From: Abyssibacter profundi | GTDB lineage: Bacteria > Pseudomonadota > Gammaproteobacteria > Nevskiales > OUC007 | Direction of reading: 5' to 3' | Length of the DNA: 64,000 nucleotides | Assembly (NCBI RefSeq): GCF_003151135.1 | Contig: NZ_QEQK01000003.1 | Location: 186,001 to 250,000 of the forward strand | Shown: in pieces, positions 19,277 to 26,077 of the stretch | Numbering within the stretch: position 1 is the first letter of the stretch | Layout of the letters: each line of letters begins with the position of its first letter | The notes under the pieces: generated by a model | What the model was told of the DNA's origin: nothing | The model's database searches: none | The model's input: the letters and a program-made list of their open reading frames with translations, nothing else | Made by a program: the position numbers and the translations under genes

Positions 19277-19906
19277 ATGAGCAAGGGAATGGTCATCGCC
19301 GGCCTGGTGCTGTGGGCGGGCGCCAGTGCGGCGGGCTCGACACAGGCTAATTATTTTGAACTGCATTTCGTGCAGAGCGAATTCGGTGGCGCAGGAGACG
19401 GCCGGACCAGCAACGGGGGGCTGGGTTTCAGCTTCGCCAAGTCGTTCTGGGAGCATGCCGCCTGGTACGGCGAGGTCGATTGGCGGCATGACGATGATGC
19501 GCCGGAACTGGATCTGGTGACCGGCAGCCTGGGCGCCGGGCCGCGCTACGCCGTGGAGGCCCTGGGTGGGCTGTCCCTGCAACTGGCGGTGAGCTTTGAG
19601 CACATGCGTATCCGGTTACAGGATGACGACCCGGCCACTGCCATGACTGAAGTCACCACGATTCGTCACAACGGTGTGGGCGGATCGCTGGGGTTGTCCT
19701 GGCCGGTGGGTGACCGCAGCGAGCTGTTCGGGCGCTACACGCTGGTCGACCTGACCGATACAGACACCGATGAAGAGGACGAATCGATCATCCTGGCCGG
19801 ATTTCGGCTCGGGGTGAGCGATGAATTCTCGCTGGTTGCCTCGGTTCGGGATTACGACAACCTCGACACCACCGACTACCGTCTCGGTCTGGCTGTCGAT
19901 TTCTGA
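19277..19906 (+). CDS. Predicted small outer-membrane beta-barrel protein, function unknown
   Basis: 209 residues. A signal peptide (MSKGMVIAGLVLWAGASAAGS) is followed by alternating short amphipathic strands and acidic turns (FELHFVQSEFGG, WYGEVDWRHDDD, LFGRYTLVDLTDTD, FSLVASVRDYDN), ending in the strand LGLAVDF with the C-terminal Phe typical of BAM substrates. The pattern suggests an 8- to 10-stranded barrel. GAGGAG precedes the ATG. No family name can be given. Confidence 0.7.
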   Translation: MSKGMVIAGLVLWAGASAAGSTQANYFELHFVQSEFGGAGDGRTSNGGLGFSFAKSFWEHAAWYGEVDWRHDDDAPELDLVTGSLGAGPRYAVEALGGLSLQLAVSFEHMRIRLQDDDPATAMTEVTTIRHNGVGGSLGLSWPVGDRSELFGRYTLVDLTDTDTDEEDESIILAGFRLGVSDEFSLVASVRDYDNLDTTDYRLGLAVDF

Positions 19907-19916
19907 GGCCAGGCGG

Positions 19917-19949
19917 GCCCGATGGTGCGACGTTTAGCGACCGTCGGGC
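19917..19949. terminator. Hairpin between convergent genes at 19906 and 19934
   Basis: Arms GCCCGATGGT (19917-19926) and ACCGTCGGGC (19940-19949) pair over 10 bp with one G-U; the loop contains the stop codon of the minus-strand gene. There is no T tract, so efficiency is uncertain. Confidence 0.4.
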
Positions 19950-20452
19950 TGGCGCTCATAGTGGATCTTCCAGACGGTTTGCCAGCTGGCGCCGCCGTCG
20001 GTGGAACGTTCCCAGTTCCAGTCCAGTGAATTCGGCCGGATGTTGTACCAGACCATGCGTTGGAGCATGGGCTGGCCTTCCGCGGTCTGGGCAGGGCGGA
20101 ACAATTCCATGCTGCCGTCAGGTGCCAGCCCGCCGGTGAAGTCGAGATAGGCTCCGGTGTTGTCCACCCAGGTCTGTTTCCATTGATCGGCCTTGGCGTC
20201 GTAAACCGTGACGCTCATGCCCGCCAACTGGTCGCCGGGACGCGCATCAAACTGCTCCAAAATGACCTGCTCGTCCAGAATTCGGGAGACCTGATTAGTG
20301 GCCTGCCCATCCGAGCCCCAGGTCAGATTCCATTGGCCTAGCCAGAAGTCGAAGTCGTTCGCGCTGCCGGACCAGGCCGGGCCAGCTAAGCCGAAGAGCG
20401 CGAGAAAGAGCCAAAGGCGCATGGGGCGGATCGCAGTGAACAGATTCATCAT
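19934..20452 (-). CDS. Exported DUF1579-like protein
   Basis: 172 residues. A signal peptide (LWLFLALFGLAGPAWSGS) is followed by NDFDFWLGQWNLTW, the start pattern of DUF1579-type lipocalin-like proteins; the rest is Trp-rich with strands such as WKQTWVDNTGAYLDFTG and LDWNWERSTDGGASW. The function of this family is unknown. Its ATG at 20452 overlaps the stop of the upstream GH5 gene (ATGATGA), so it should be made together with the cellulase. The frame continues upstream inside the GH5 gene but without similarity. Confidence 0.75.
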   Translation of the reverse strand: MMNLFTAIRPMRLWLFLALFGLAGPAWSGSANDFDFWLGQWNLTWGSDGQATNQVSRILDEQVILEQFDARPGDQLAGMSVTVYDAKADQWKQTWVDNTGAYLDFTGGLAPDGSMELFRPAQTAEGQPMLQRMVWYNIRPNSLDWNWERSTDGGASWQTVWKIHYERQPDGR

Positions 20453-22221
20453 CTTGCATCGGCCTCGCGGAGAGCGCAAAAGCCAAAAGTGGTCTGTGCG
20501 CCAGGCTGCAGCCGGGCATTGTGCGAAAGCCCGCTGACCTGCAGCTGATCGCCCGAGCGGGTGTGGCGCGCGTTCCATAATTCGCGAAGTCGCCCTTCGA
20601 TCGGTACACGCAGCTGCCATGATCGGGCGTCGCGGCCCGTGTTGCGGACCTGAACCTGCACGCAGTAGCCCTGGCCCCAGTCGGATTGCACGGTTAGCTG
20701 GCTGTCGATATCCCGCGCGGTCTCGAGCGGTTGCCGGGATGGGCGCTGCGGCCTGTGTTCCAGGCAGTAGCCGAAATGGGCGGAGGCACCGGGGTCTAGC
20801 GTGGCGTTCCAGGCCACCCCTCGGAACCGGACTGGCTCGCCCTGCGCGCTCGATTCCGCGTTCCAGACTTGGGTGATGTGCCCCGGAAGCGCCTCGGTGA
20901 CCTCCCAGCGCAGCGACCGGTTGCCGGTATTGCGAACGGTGATTTGTTCGCAAAGCCCCTGGCCCCAGGTGGATAGGCGGTCGACCTGCGTGTGCAGTGG
21001 CTGCCCACGCTCGATCGGTCGGGTCGAGGGGGCGTCGGCGGGCCTTTGTGGCGTGGCCGCTGACTCCGGCGCGGTGGCGATGTGGGTCTGCGCCAATGGC
21101 GCGTCCTCATCGGCGGGGCGTTCCTCGGCAAACCAGAGTCGACGGAGCAGGGCGACCTTCTCAGCATGCAGGCTGTGCCAGTCGTCCTGGAGCAAACCGC
21201 CGGTGTCATCGGAGTTCGGATTCCATGACCAGTAGAAGCCCGACCGAACGCGCTTGCTGATCAGGTAGTGCACCAGCGCGTCCTGCCAAGCGCGGTCGCG
21301 TGGATCGCCTTCGCCGTAGCGTCCCCCGAACTCGCCCAGCATGACCGTGTAGCCCTGGTCGACAAACTGACCGAAGCGGCGTTCCCAGATCGCCGGCATG
21401 TTCGCGGGAAACCGCGGGTCGTCGAAGTAGGGCTGCGGGTGCACGTCCGGGCCATAGGTATGCGGGGCCAGCACCAGGCGGTCCGGCGGAAGATCCAGCG
21501 GGGTGCAGGCCATCGGTTCGAGATTCTCGCCCCAGAAGGCGGGCCCACCGCCGGTGGTGCAGGGGCCGGCGTCGGCAATGCCTTCGACAAACAGCAACCA
21601 GCGCGGGGCGACACGCAGCACCGCCGCACCGGCACGCTCGGCTGCCCGGTTCCAGTCGGTCCGACGATTGCCAGCGCCCCAGGTTGCCGCACCGTGCGGC
21701 TCGTTTTTGAGGTCGATCCCGATAACACCCGGCACGTCGCGGAAGCGGCGCGCTAGCGTGACCAGATCGTCAATCCAGTCCTGTTCGCTGTAATCGGGGG
21801 TGTGCCACAGCTCCGAGATTTGCTGGCAGTCAGGGCGGTGGTGATCGAGCAGGACGTACAACCCACGGTTGCTCATCGCTCGGACGAGATGATCCAGCAA
21901 TGCGGCCGAATCCAGATCAATGAGATCGGGGTTCAGGTCGGGATCGATGCCGCGCGTGGCGGTGCCGTGAATCGTGGCAGGGCAGACCGGTACGCGAATC
22001 GCGTTGGCGCCGATGGACTCGATCTGGTCCAGCATGTCGCGCCACGACCGGGCCCAGAGGCCATGTGGCGCATGCGTTTCAGTCTCGAAGCCAAACCAGT
22101 TGACGCCCCGAAGCTGCACAGGCTGGCCGTGCCGATCGACGAGGCTGCCGCCTTGTGCGCTATAGCCAGCGGCGAGCATGGGTGTCAGTGCGAGTAGCCC
22201 GCAGGCCAGCCATCGAAGCAT
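20449..22221 (-). CDS. Secreted GH5 endoglucanase with two CBM2-type cellulose-binding domains
   Basis: 590 residues. The signal peptide is about residues 1-19. The GH5 domain (about 22-365) shows LRGVNWFGFE, GANAIRVPV, LLDHHRPD, acid/base Glu174 in DLKNEPHG, HTYGPDV and nucleophile Glu297 in MLGEFGG. A Pro/Ala/Thr linker (366-408) leads to two CBM2-like domains at about 410-488 and 508-584, each with the WGQG(L/Y)C start, a VRNTG turn, W-N and a closing Cys (FGYC, FGFC). It hydrolyses internal beta-1,4 glucosidic bonds in cellulose-type glucans. Coupled to the exported protein downstream. Confidence 0.92.
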   Translation of the reverse strand: MLRWLACGLLALTPMLAAGYSAQGGSLVDRHGQPVQLRGVNWFGFETETHAPHGLWARSWRDMLDQIESIGANAIRVPVCPATIHGTATRGIDPDLNPDLIDLDSAALLDHLVRAMSNRGLYVLLDHHRPDCQQISELWHTPDYSEQDWIDDLVTLARRFRDVPGVIGIDLKNEPHGAATWGAGNRRTDWNRAAERAGAAVLRVAPRWLLFVEGIADAGPCTTGGGPAFWGENLEPMACTPLDLPPDRLVLAPHTYGPDVHPQPYFDDPRFPANMPAIWERRFGQFVDQGYTVMLGEFGGRYGEGDPRDRAWQDALVHYLISKRVRSGFYWSWNPNSDDTGGLLQDDWHSLHAEKVALLRRLWFAEERPADEDAPLAQTHIATAPESAATPQRPADAPSTRPIERGQPLHTQVDRLSTWGQGLCEQITVRNTGNRSLRWEVTEALPGHITQVWNAESSAQGEPVRFRGVAWNATLDPGASAHFGYCLEHRPQRPSRQPLETARDIDSQLTVQSDWGQGYCVQVQVRNTGRDARSWQLRVPIEGRLRELWNARHTRSGDQLQVSGLSHNARLQPGAQTTFGFCALREADAR

Positions 22222-22293
22222 GAGGTTGCATCAGATCGGTGTCGGTCGAGTCGGGTTGGACCACGGGCGCCCGCATCGATTCCATGACGGTTG

Positions 22294-22701
22294 TTAGCTC
22301 CGGGGTTCGCGGACCACTTCGGTATTCGCAACCAGGTCGTGCAGACCGCGGCGCTCCGGGTCGAAGAGGCACCAGAGCAGGCTGGCGCCCAGCGTCAGCC
22401 ACGCGACGGTGAGCCGAACGACGCCTTGGGTCAGCATGAGCCGCTGGCCATCGCGGCTGCGCACCCGTAGCCGCCAGGCCTGCATGCCCAGGGTTTGACC
22501 CGCACGGCACCAGAAACCCACGAAGAACAGGGCAGTTAATGTGAACAGATAGATCCGATACCACGGTGCATCCACCGCGCCGCCGGTGAAGGGCATTAAT
22601 GCAAAGGTGCCCAATATCCAGATCCCGGCAACCAGGAGGCTGTCGTAGACTATGGCGGCGAGACGAATCCAGAGACTGGCAGGCGACGTGACGGAAGCCA
22701 T
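22294..22701 (-). CDS. RDD-family membrane protein
   Basis: 135 residues. The RDD pattern is visible as RLAAIVYDSLLVAGIWILG at the start (Arg and Asp in the first helix) and GQTLGMQAWRLRV after the second hydrophobic segment, followed by a third (VRLTVAWLTLGASLLWCLF) ending FDPERRGLHDLVANT. Small inner-membrane protein; some family members are linked to Na+/H+ exchange, most are uncharacterised. Its start at 22701 lies 5 bp from the start of the divergent lipoprotein gene, so its promoter must lie inside that gene. Confidence 0.85.
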   Translation of the reverse strand: MASVTSPASLWIRLAAIVYDSLLVAGIWILGTFALMPFTGGAVDAPWYRIYLFTLTALFFVGFWCRAGQTLGMQAWRLRVRSRDGQRLMLTQGVVRLTVAWLTLGASLLWCLFDPERRGLHDLVANTEVVREPRS

Positions 22702-22705
22702 GACG

Positions 22706-23116
22706 ATGAAGTGGTCCTTAGCTATTTGGCTGGGTGCGGGATTGCTGATGCTGGCGGGTTGCGCCACCGGGCCAGATCCTCGCGCCGTGGTGCGCAGCGA
22801 ACTGGACCAAGCTTTCGCCTATCCAGGGCTGCGCGCGTTTCCCGGATTATATGAGATCACCTCGGTGGACATTGTTCGCAAGCACGCGATTAATGACTCC
22901 ACCTACGAGGTCGAGGCTGAAGTCGAGCTGCGGTTGCTCAAGGATGTGGCCGACTGGGTCAAAACCGATGGCGTTGGCGGGCTGGGTGAAAACGGCTTTG
23001 CGGCCTATCGTCGTTTCCGCAACGCCAAGGCGGGCGACCGATTCTCACAGCGCGTCACCTACCGGCTGACCGAGGCCGATGCCGGTTGGGCCGGCCAGCG
23101 CACGGACGCGTCCTGA
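22706..23116 (+). CDS. Small lipoprotein, function unknown
   Basis: 136 residues. Lipoprotein signal MKWSLAIWLGAGLLMLAGC with lipobox LAGC. The mature part is charged (VDIVRKHAINDSTYEVEAEV, VADWVKTDGVGG) and ends FSQRVTYRLTEADAGW, a pattern like a small stress-type or DUF4878-like fold, but no confident family. GGAAG at 22693-22697 sits 8 nt before the ATG at 22706; the ATG at 22700 is an alternative whose codon overlaps the divergent RDD start as CATG. The Nudix gene follows at once. Confidence 0.7.
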   Translation: MKWSLAIWLGAGLLMLAGCATGPDPRAVVRSELDQAFAYPGLRAFPGLYEITSVDIVRKHAINDSTYEVEAEVELRLLKDVADWVKTDGVGGLGENGFAAYRRFRNAKAGDRFSQRVTYRLTEADAGWAGQRTDAS

Positions 23117-23121
23117 TTCGC

Positions 23122-23799
23122 GTGGCCCGTGATGCTCAGCAGCCGGCCGTCCCGCTAGCTGCCGCCGGCTTGATTGTTGTTGACGACGATCACCGTGTTC
23201 TGATGGCGCAGCGCCCGACGACCGCGCGCTTCGCGCCAGGCGCCTGGGTGTTTCCGGGCGGCTTGGTCGAAACCCATGACGGTTTGGACAATCGCGAAGT
23301 CACCGATGAGTCGGCGTCACAGCTGGCCTTGGATGCTTATCGGGTGGCGGCGGTCCGTGAATGCCTTGAAGAAACCGGTGTGGCCTGTCTTGAGGCGGCC
23401 GTCGAGCCGGCGGTCATGGCAACGGTCCGTCAGCGCTTGCTGGCGGGGGGCGGGCTGATGGAGACGCTGGCCGCCGAGGGTGTGGAGCCCGCCTTGCCCA
23501 CCCTGCACTACGTGGGGTTTTGGACCACGCCGCCGATGTCTCCACTGCGTTATTCCACGCGATTTTTCATGACGGCCGCACCCGATCACGGATTGAACCC
23601 CGAGGTGGATGGGGTGGAGATTGTCGATGCCTGCTGGATGACCCCAGCTGACGCATTGCAGCGGCATCGGCAAGGTGGGTTTGCGCTGCTGCCACCCCAG
23701 TCGGCGCAACTGCGCCATTTCGCTGCATTGGCTGAGCGCCAGCGCCTGCTGGATTGGGCCCAGGCCGGGCCTGCCGTGCTCCAGAATCGAGCAGGTTAG
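23122..23799 (+). CDS. Nudix hydrolase, NUDT19-like with an insertion in the Nudix box
   Basis: 225 residues. The Nudix motif is present but split: FPGGLVE, then about 24 extra residues, then AAVRECLEETGV, giving the G...REXXEEXG core. This spaced arrangement is typical of the NUDT19/CoA-diphosphatase-like branch. The N-terminal strand AAGLIVVDDDHRVLMAQRP is characteristic. It probably hydrolyses a nucleoside diphosphate linked to another group, perhaps CoA or acyl-CoA (inference). No ATG fits; the GTG at 23122, 5 bp after the lipoprotein stop, is the best start. Confidence 0.85.
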   Translation: MARDAQQPAVPLAAAGLIVVDDDHRVLMAQRPTTARFAPGAWVFPGGLVETHDGLDNREVTDESASQLALDAYRVAAVRECLEETGVACLEAAVEPAVMATVRQRLLAGGGLMETLAAEGVEPALPTLHYVGFWTTPPMSPLRYSTRFFMTAAPDHGLNPEVDGVEIVDACWMTPADALQRHRQGGFALLPPQSAQLRHFAALAERQRLLDWAQAGPAVLQNRAG

Positions 23800-23810
23800 C
23801 CCCCAAGACG

Positions 23811-23839
23811 AACAAGGCCCGGATGAACCGGGCCTTGTT
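23811..23839. terminator. Bidirectional terminator between Nudix and degP
   Basis: Perfect 12-bp stem AACAAGGCCCGG (23811-23822) with CCGGGCCTTGTT (23828-23839), loop ATGAA, followed by GCTTGC. It lies between the two convergent genes. Confidence 0.75.
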
Positions 23840-23857
23840 GCTTGCAGGACCTGCGAA

Positions 23858-25264
23858 CTAGTCGTCGATGGTGATGGCCACGAACAGCGGGTTGTCTCCG
23901 CGCTGAACCAGCACCGACACCGGCTTGCCCTTGGGCAGGTCGTCGACAAGCTTGCGCAGTTGCCGCGCCGAATCGATGGACGAGCGGCCCACGCGACGGA
24001 TGACGTCGCCCTTGCGAATGCCTGCGCGCGCAGCCGGTCCGTCACGTTCCATGCCGACGATGACCACGCCACCGCGCTCGATGCCTAAGGTTTCACGTTC
24101 GTCGTCCGTGAGGTCACGGACCTGGACGCCCAGGCCGGTCATGCTCTCGTCCTGGCTGCTACGTGCGGGGACGGCGCGTCCATCCTGATCCTTGAGTTCC
24201 TCAATCTTGGCTTTCAGCGTCTTGCGCTTGCCGTCACGCAGCACCAGCACCGGGACGCGGCTGCCAACAGGCGTCTCGCCAACAATCGGAGGCAGGGCAG
24301 AGGACGAGCTGACGCTCTGGCCGTTGAACTCCAGGATGATGTCGCCGGGTTCGATGCCGGCTTTGGCCGCCGGGCTGTCTTCCAGCACGTTGGCGACCAA
24401 GGCTCCCCGCGGGCGGTCCAGTCCGAAGGATCGGGCTAGATCCTGCGTCACGTTCTGGATGCTGACACCGAGCCAGCCGCGGCTGACGTAGCCCTGCGAT
24501 TCGATCTGCCGTGCAACCTGCATGGCGGTATTGATCGGAATCGCGAACGACACACCTTGATAGCCCCCTGAGCGGGAGTAGATCTGGGAATTGATCCCGA
24601 CAACCTGACCCTGGGTGTTGAGTAGCGGGCCGCCGGAGTTACCCGGGTTGACGGCGACGTCAGTCTGAATAAACGGCACGTAAGAGTCCGACGGCAGACT
24701 GCGGCCCAGCGCCGAGACAATCCCCTGCGTGGCGGTGAAGTCCAGGCCGAACGGAGATCCGATGGCGAGCACCCACTCGCCGACCTCCAGCGTATCCGAG
24801 TTGCCCAGCTTCAGCGTGGGTAAGCCGCTGGCATCGATCTTCAGGACGGCCACATCAGAGCGCTCGTCCAGCCCCACGAGTTCGGCCTGGAGTTCGCGTT
24901 GATCCGATAGGCGTACGACGATTTCGTCGGCATCCTTGACGACATGGGCATTGGTCAACACCGTGCCATCGTCAGAGATGATGAAGCCCGAGCCCAGCGA
25001 CTGCGCCGGTCGCGGCGCCGGCATATTGGGCTGGCCAAACCGGCGGAAGAACTCGTTGAAGGGGTGATTTTCCGGCAGGTCGAAGCCGAAGCCCTCGGCG
25101 CCTTCCGGGCGAGACTGTGTGGTGCTGATATTCACCACGGCCGCCTGGTTCTGTTTCACCAGTGTGCGGAAGTCGGGCAGGTTCTGCGCCTGGGCCGGAA
25201 CGGCCAGCAGCGCTGCGCATGCGGCGAAGACCGCGATCAGCAAAGATGGTTTGCGTCGCTTCAC
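23858..25264 (-). CDS. degP: Periplasmic serine endoprotease DegP/MucD (HtrA family)
   Basis: 468 residues. Signal peptide ends AVPAQAQ (about residue 27). Trypsin-like domain with His107 in LTNAHVV, Asp137 in ERSDVAV and Ser210 in NPGNSGGPLL. Two PDZ domains follow (about 260-350, GWLGVSIQNV ... AGIEPGDIILEFNG; and about 375-465, GLGVQVRDLTDDE ... GIRKGDVIRRVG). It degrades or refolds damaged envelope proteins. The GTG at 25264 is chosen because it opens the signal peptide and has AAAGGA upstream; an ATG further upstream is possible. Not next to algU/rseA genes here. Confidence 0.95.
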   Translation of the reverse strand: MKRRKPSLLIAVFAACAALLAVPAQAQNLPDFRTLVKQNQAAVVNISTTQSRPEGAEGFGFDLPENHPFNEFFRRFGQPNMPAPRPAQSLGSGFIISDDGTVLTNAHVVKDADEIVVRLSDQRELQAELVGLDERSDVAVLKIDASGLPTLKLGNSDTLEVGEWVLAIGSPFGLDFTATQGIVSALGRSLPSDSYVPFIQTDVAVNPGNSGGPLLNTQGQVVGINSQIYSRSGGYQGVSFAIPINTAMQVARQIESQGYVSRGWLGVSIQNVTQDLARSFGLDRPRGALVANVLEDSPAAKAGIEPGDIILEFNGQSVSSSSALPPIVGETPVGSRVPVLVLRDGKRKTLKAKIEELKDQDGRAVPARSSQDESMTGLGVQVRDLTDDERETLGIERGGVVIVGMERDGPAARAGIRKGDVIRRVGRSSIDSARQLRKLVDDLPKGKPVSVLVQRGDNPLFVAITIDD

Positions 25265-25435
25265 TTGGCAATCCTTTCGATTGAATGTCATGGACGTCTG
25301 GGCGTCGTTTAAGCGTGGATGCAACAGCCTCGTCAACCGTTGCATCGCCCCTCTCCCCCGACGGCGAATCCGTCAGAGCTGCCCAGTCTGACCACAATCG
25401 GTCCGGAATGCTCCCTAACGATTAGCGCTGTCGAG

Positions 25436-25552
25436 TCATCCGAGGCCCGCGGCCAGGGTGAGACCTACAATCACCCCGAAGGCGAATCCATAGCCGCCCC
25501 AGACATAGCGCCGTTTCAGGCGGCGCCGACCCGTCGAGTCGTAGTAGTGCAT
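25436..25552 (-). CDS. Candidate 38-residue single-pass membrane peptide upstream of degP
   Basis: Starts MHYYDSTGRRRLKRRYVW and ends in a hydrophobic Gly-rich segment GFAFGVIVGLTLAAGLG. The design is polar N-terminus, a cluster of basic residues, then one membrane helix, as in known small regulatory membrane peptides. GGATGGG lies just upstream of the ATG. The frame reads toward degP, whose start is 171 bp further on. No homologue is recalled, so it may be chance. Confidence 0.35.
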   Translation of the reverse strand: MHYYDSTGRRRLKRRYVWGGYGFAFGVIVGLTLAAGLG

Positions 25553-25649
25553 GTGCCCATCCAGCTGAAAAGACCCTGCCGTGCGCCGAGCGCAGCGGCG
25601 AATGAGACCCCCTGTCCATCCAGGTCCATTAATGCACGAAACATGCGAG

Positions 25650-25670
25650 TTGACGGAAAGTTAACGTCAA
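25650..25670. repeat. Short inverted repeat, possible operator
   Basis: TTGACG (25650-25655) and CGTCAA (25665-25670) are perfect inverted half-sites nine bases apart, in an AT-richer patch about 100 bp upstream of the small membrane-peptide frame. A regulator-binding site is possible; no regulator gene is adjacent. Confidence 0.3.
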
Positions 25671-25901
25671 ATTGTTTCGGTTGGGCGAAAGCCTAGCCGG
25701 GTCGGGTGGCGGCGCGCTGCCCCTCAGATGGGTGAGGGGGCTTGTGGCTGGCTATAAAATGGCGTGGTGCTGAACGTTGCCGGGGGCTCATGATCCGGTC
25801 AGACCGACCAGGCGGCGCGGCCGCACGGGACGGCAATGCGTTCAGCCCGCGCACTGGTGAGGCGCCGAGCATCGGGCTAGGGCAGCGCCTGGCCAGGAAA
25901 A

Positions 25902-25977
25902 TGGTACTCCCAAGGGGACTCGAACCCCTGTTTTCGCCGTGAGAGGGCGACGTCCTAGACCGCTAGACGATGGGAGC
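25902..25977 (-). tRNA. tRNA-Glu (anticodon CTC)
   Basis: On the minus strand the acceptor stem GCTCCCA pairs with TGGGAGT, with discriminator A and an encoded CCA (25902-25904). The D-arm TCGTCTAGCGGTCTAGGAC is as in tRNA-Glu. The anticodon loop CTCTCAC gives anticodon CTC at 25941-25943, and the T-arm is CAGGGGTTCGAGTCCCCT. Confidence 0.97.
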
Positions 25978-25995
25978 AGCGTGGCGGGGCGCGGT

Positions 25996-26023
25996 ATTAT
26001 AGGGAGCGACAAGCGCATTTCAA
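25996..26023 (-). promoter_or_regulatory. Sigma-70 promoter of tRNA-Glu
   Basis: Minus strand: TTGAAA (26018-26023), 16-bp spacer, perfect TATAAT (25996-26001), then a GC-rich stretch before the tRNA 5' end at 25977. The GC-rich discriminator is typical of stringently controlled stable-RNA promoters. Confidence 0.8.
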
Positions 26024-26077
26024 TCCCGACTCGCGCGCGCAAGCGCCGGCGACGGGGCGATTAAAAAGGACACGGTC

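Larger units (their letters stand above)
25265..25901. other. 637-bp region between degP and tRNA-Glu, mostly without genes
   Basis: It holds one small membrane-type reading frame (25436-25552, minus) and an inverted repeat (25650-25670), both listed separately. On the plus strand there is a TATAAAAT box near 25754 without a matching -35 box. Longer open frames here have no family pattern; one on the plus strand ends in the peptide often produced by translating antisense to a tRNA and is not a gene. Confidence 0.6.

Noticed and set aside
20453-20953. Upstream extension of the DUF1579-like frame
   Set aside because: It is out-of-frame translation of the CBM2 region of the GH5 gene; the signal peptide begins at 20452.
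25742-25942. Plus-strand frame ending in the peptide MVLPRGLEPLFSP
   Set aside because: The end is the translation of the antisense of tRNA-Glu, a well-known false protein; the rest has no family pattern.
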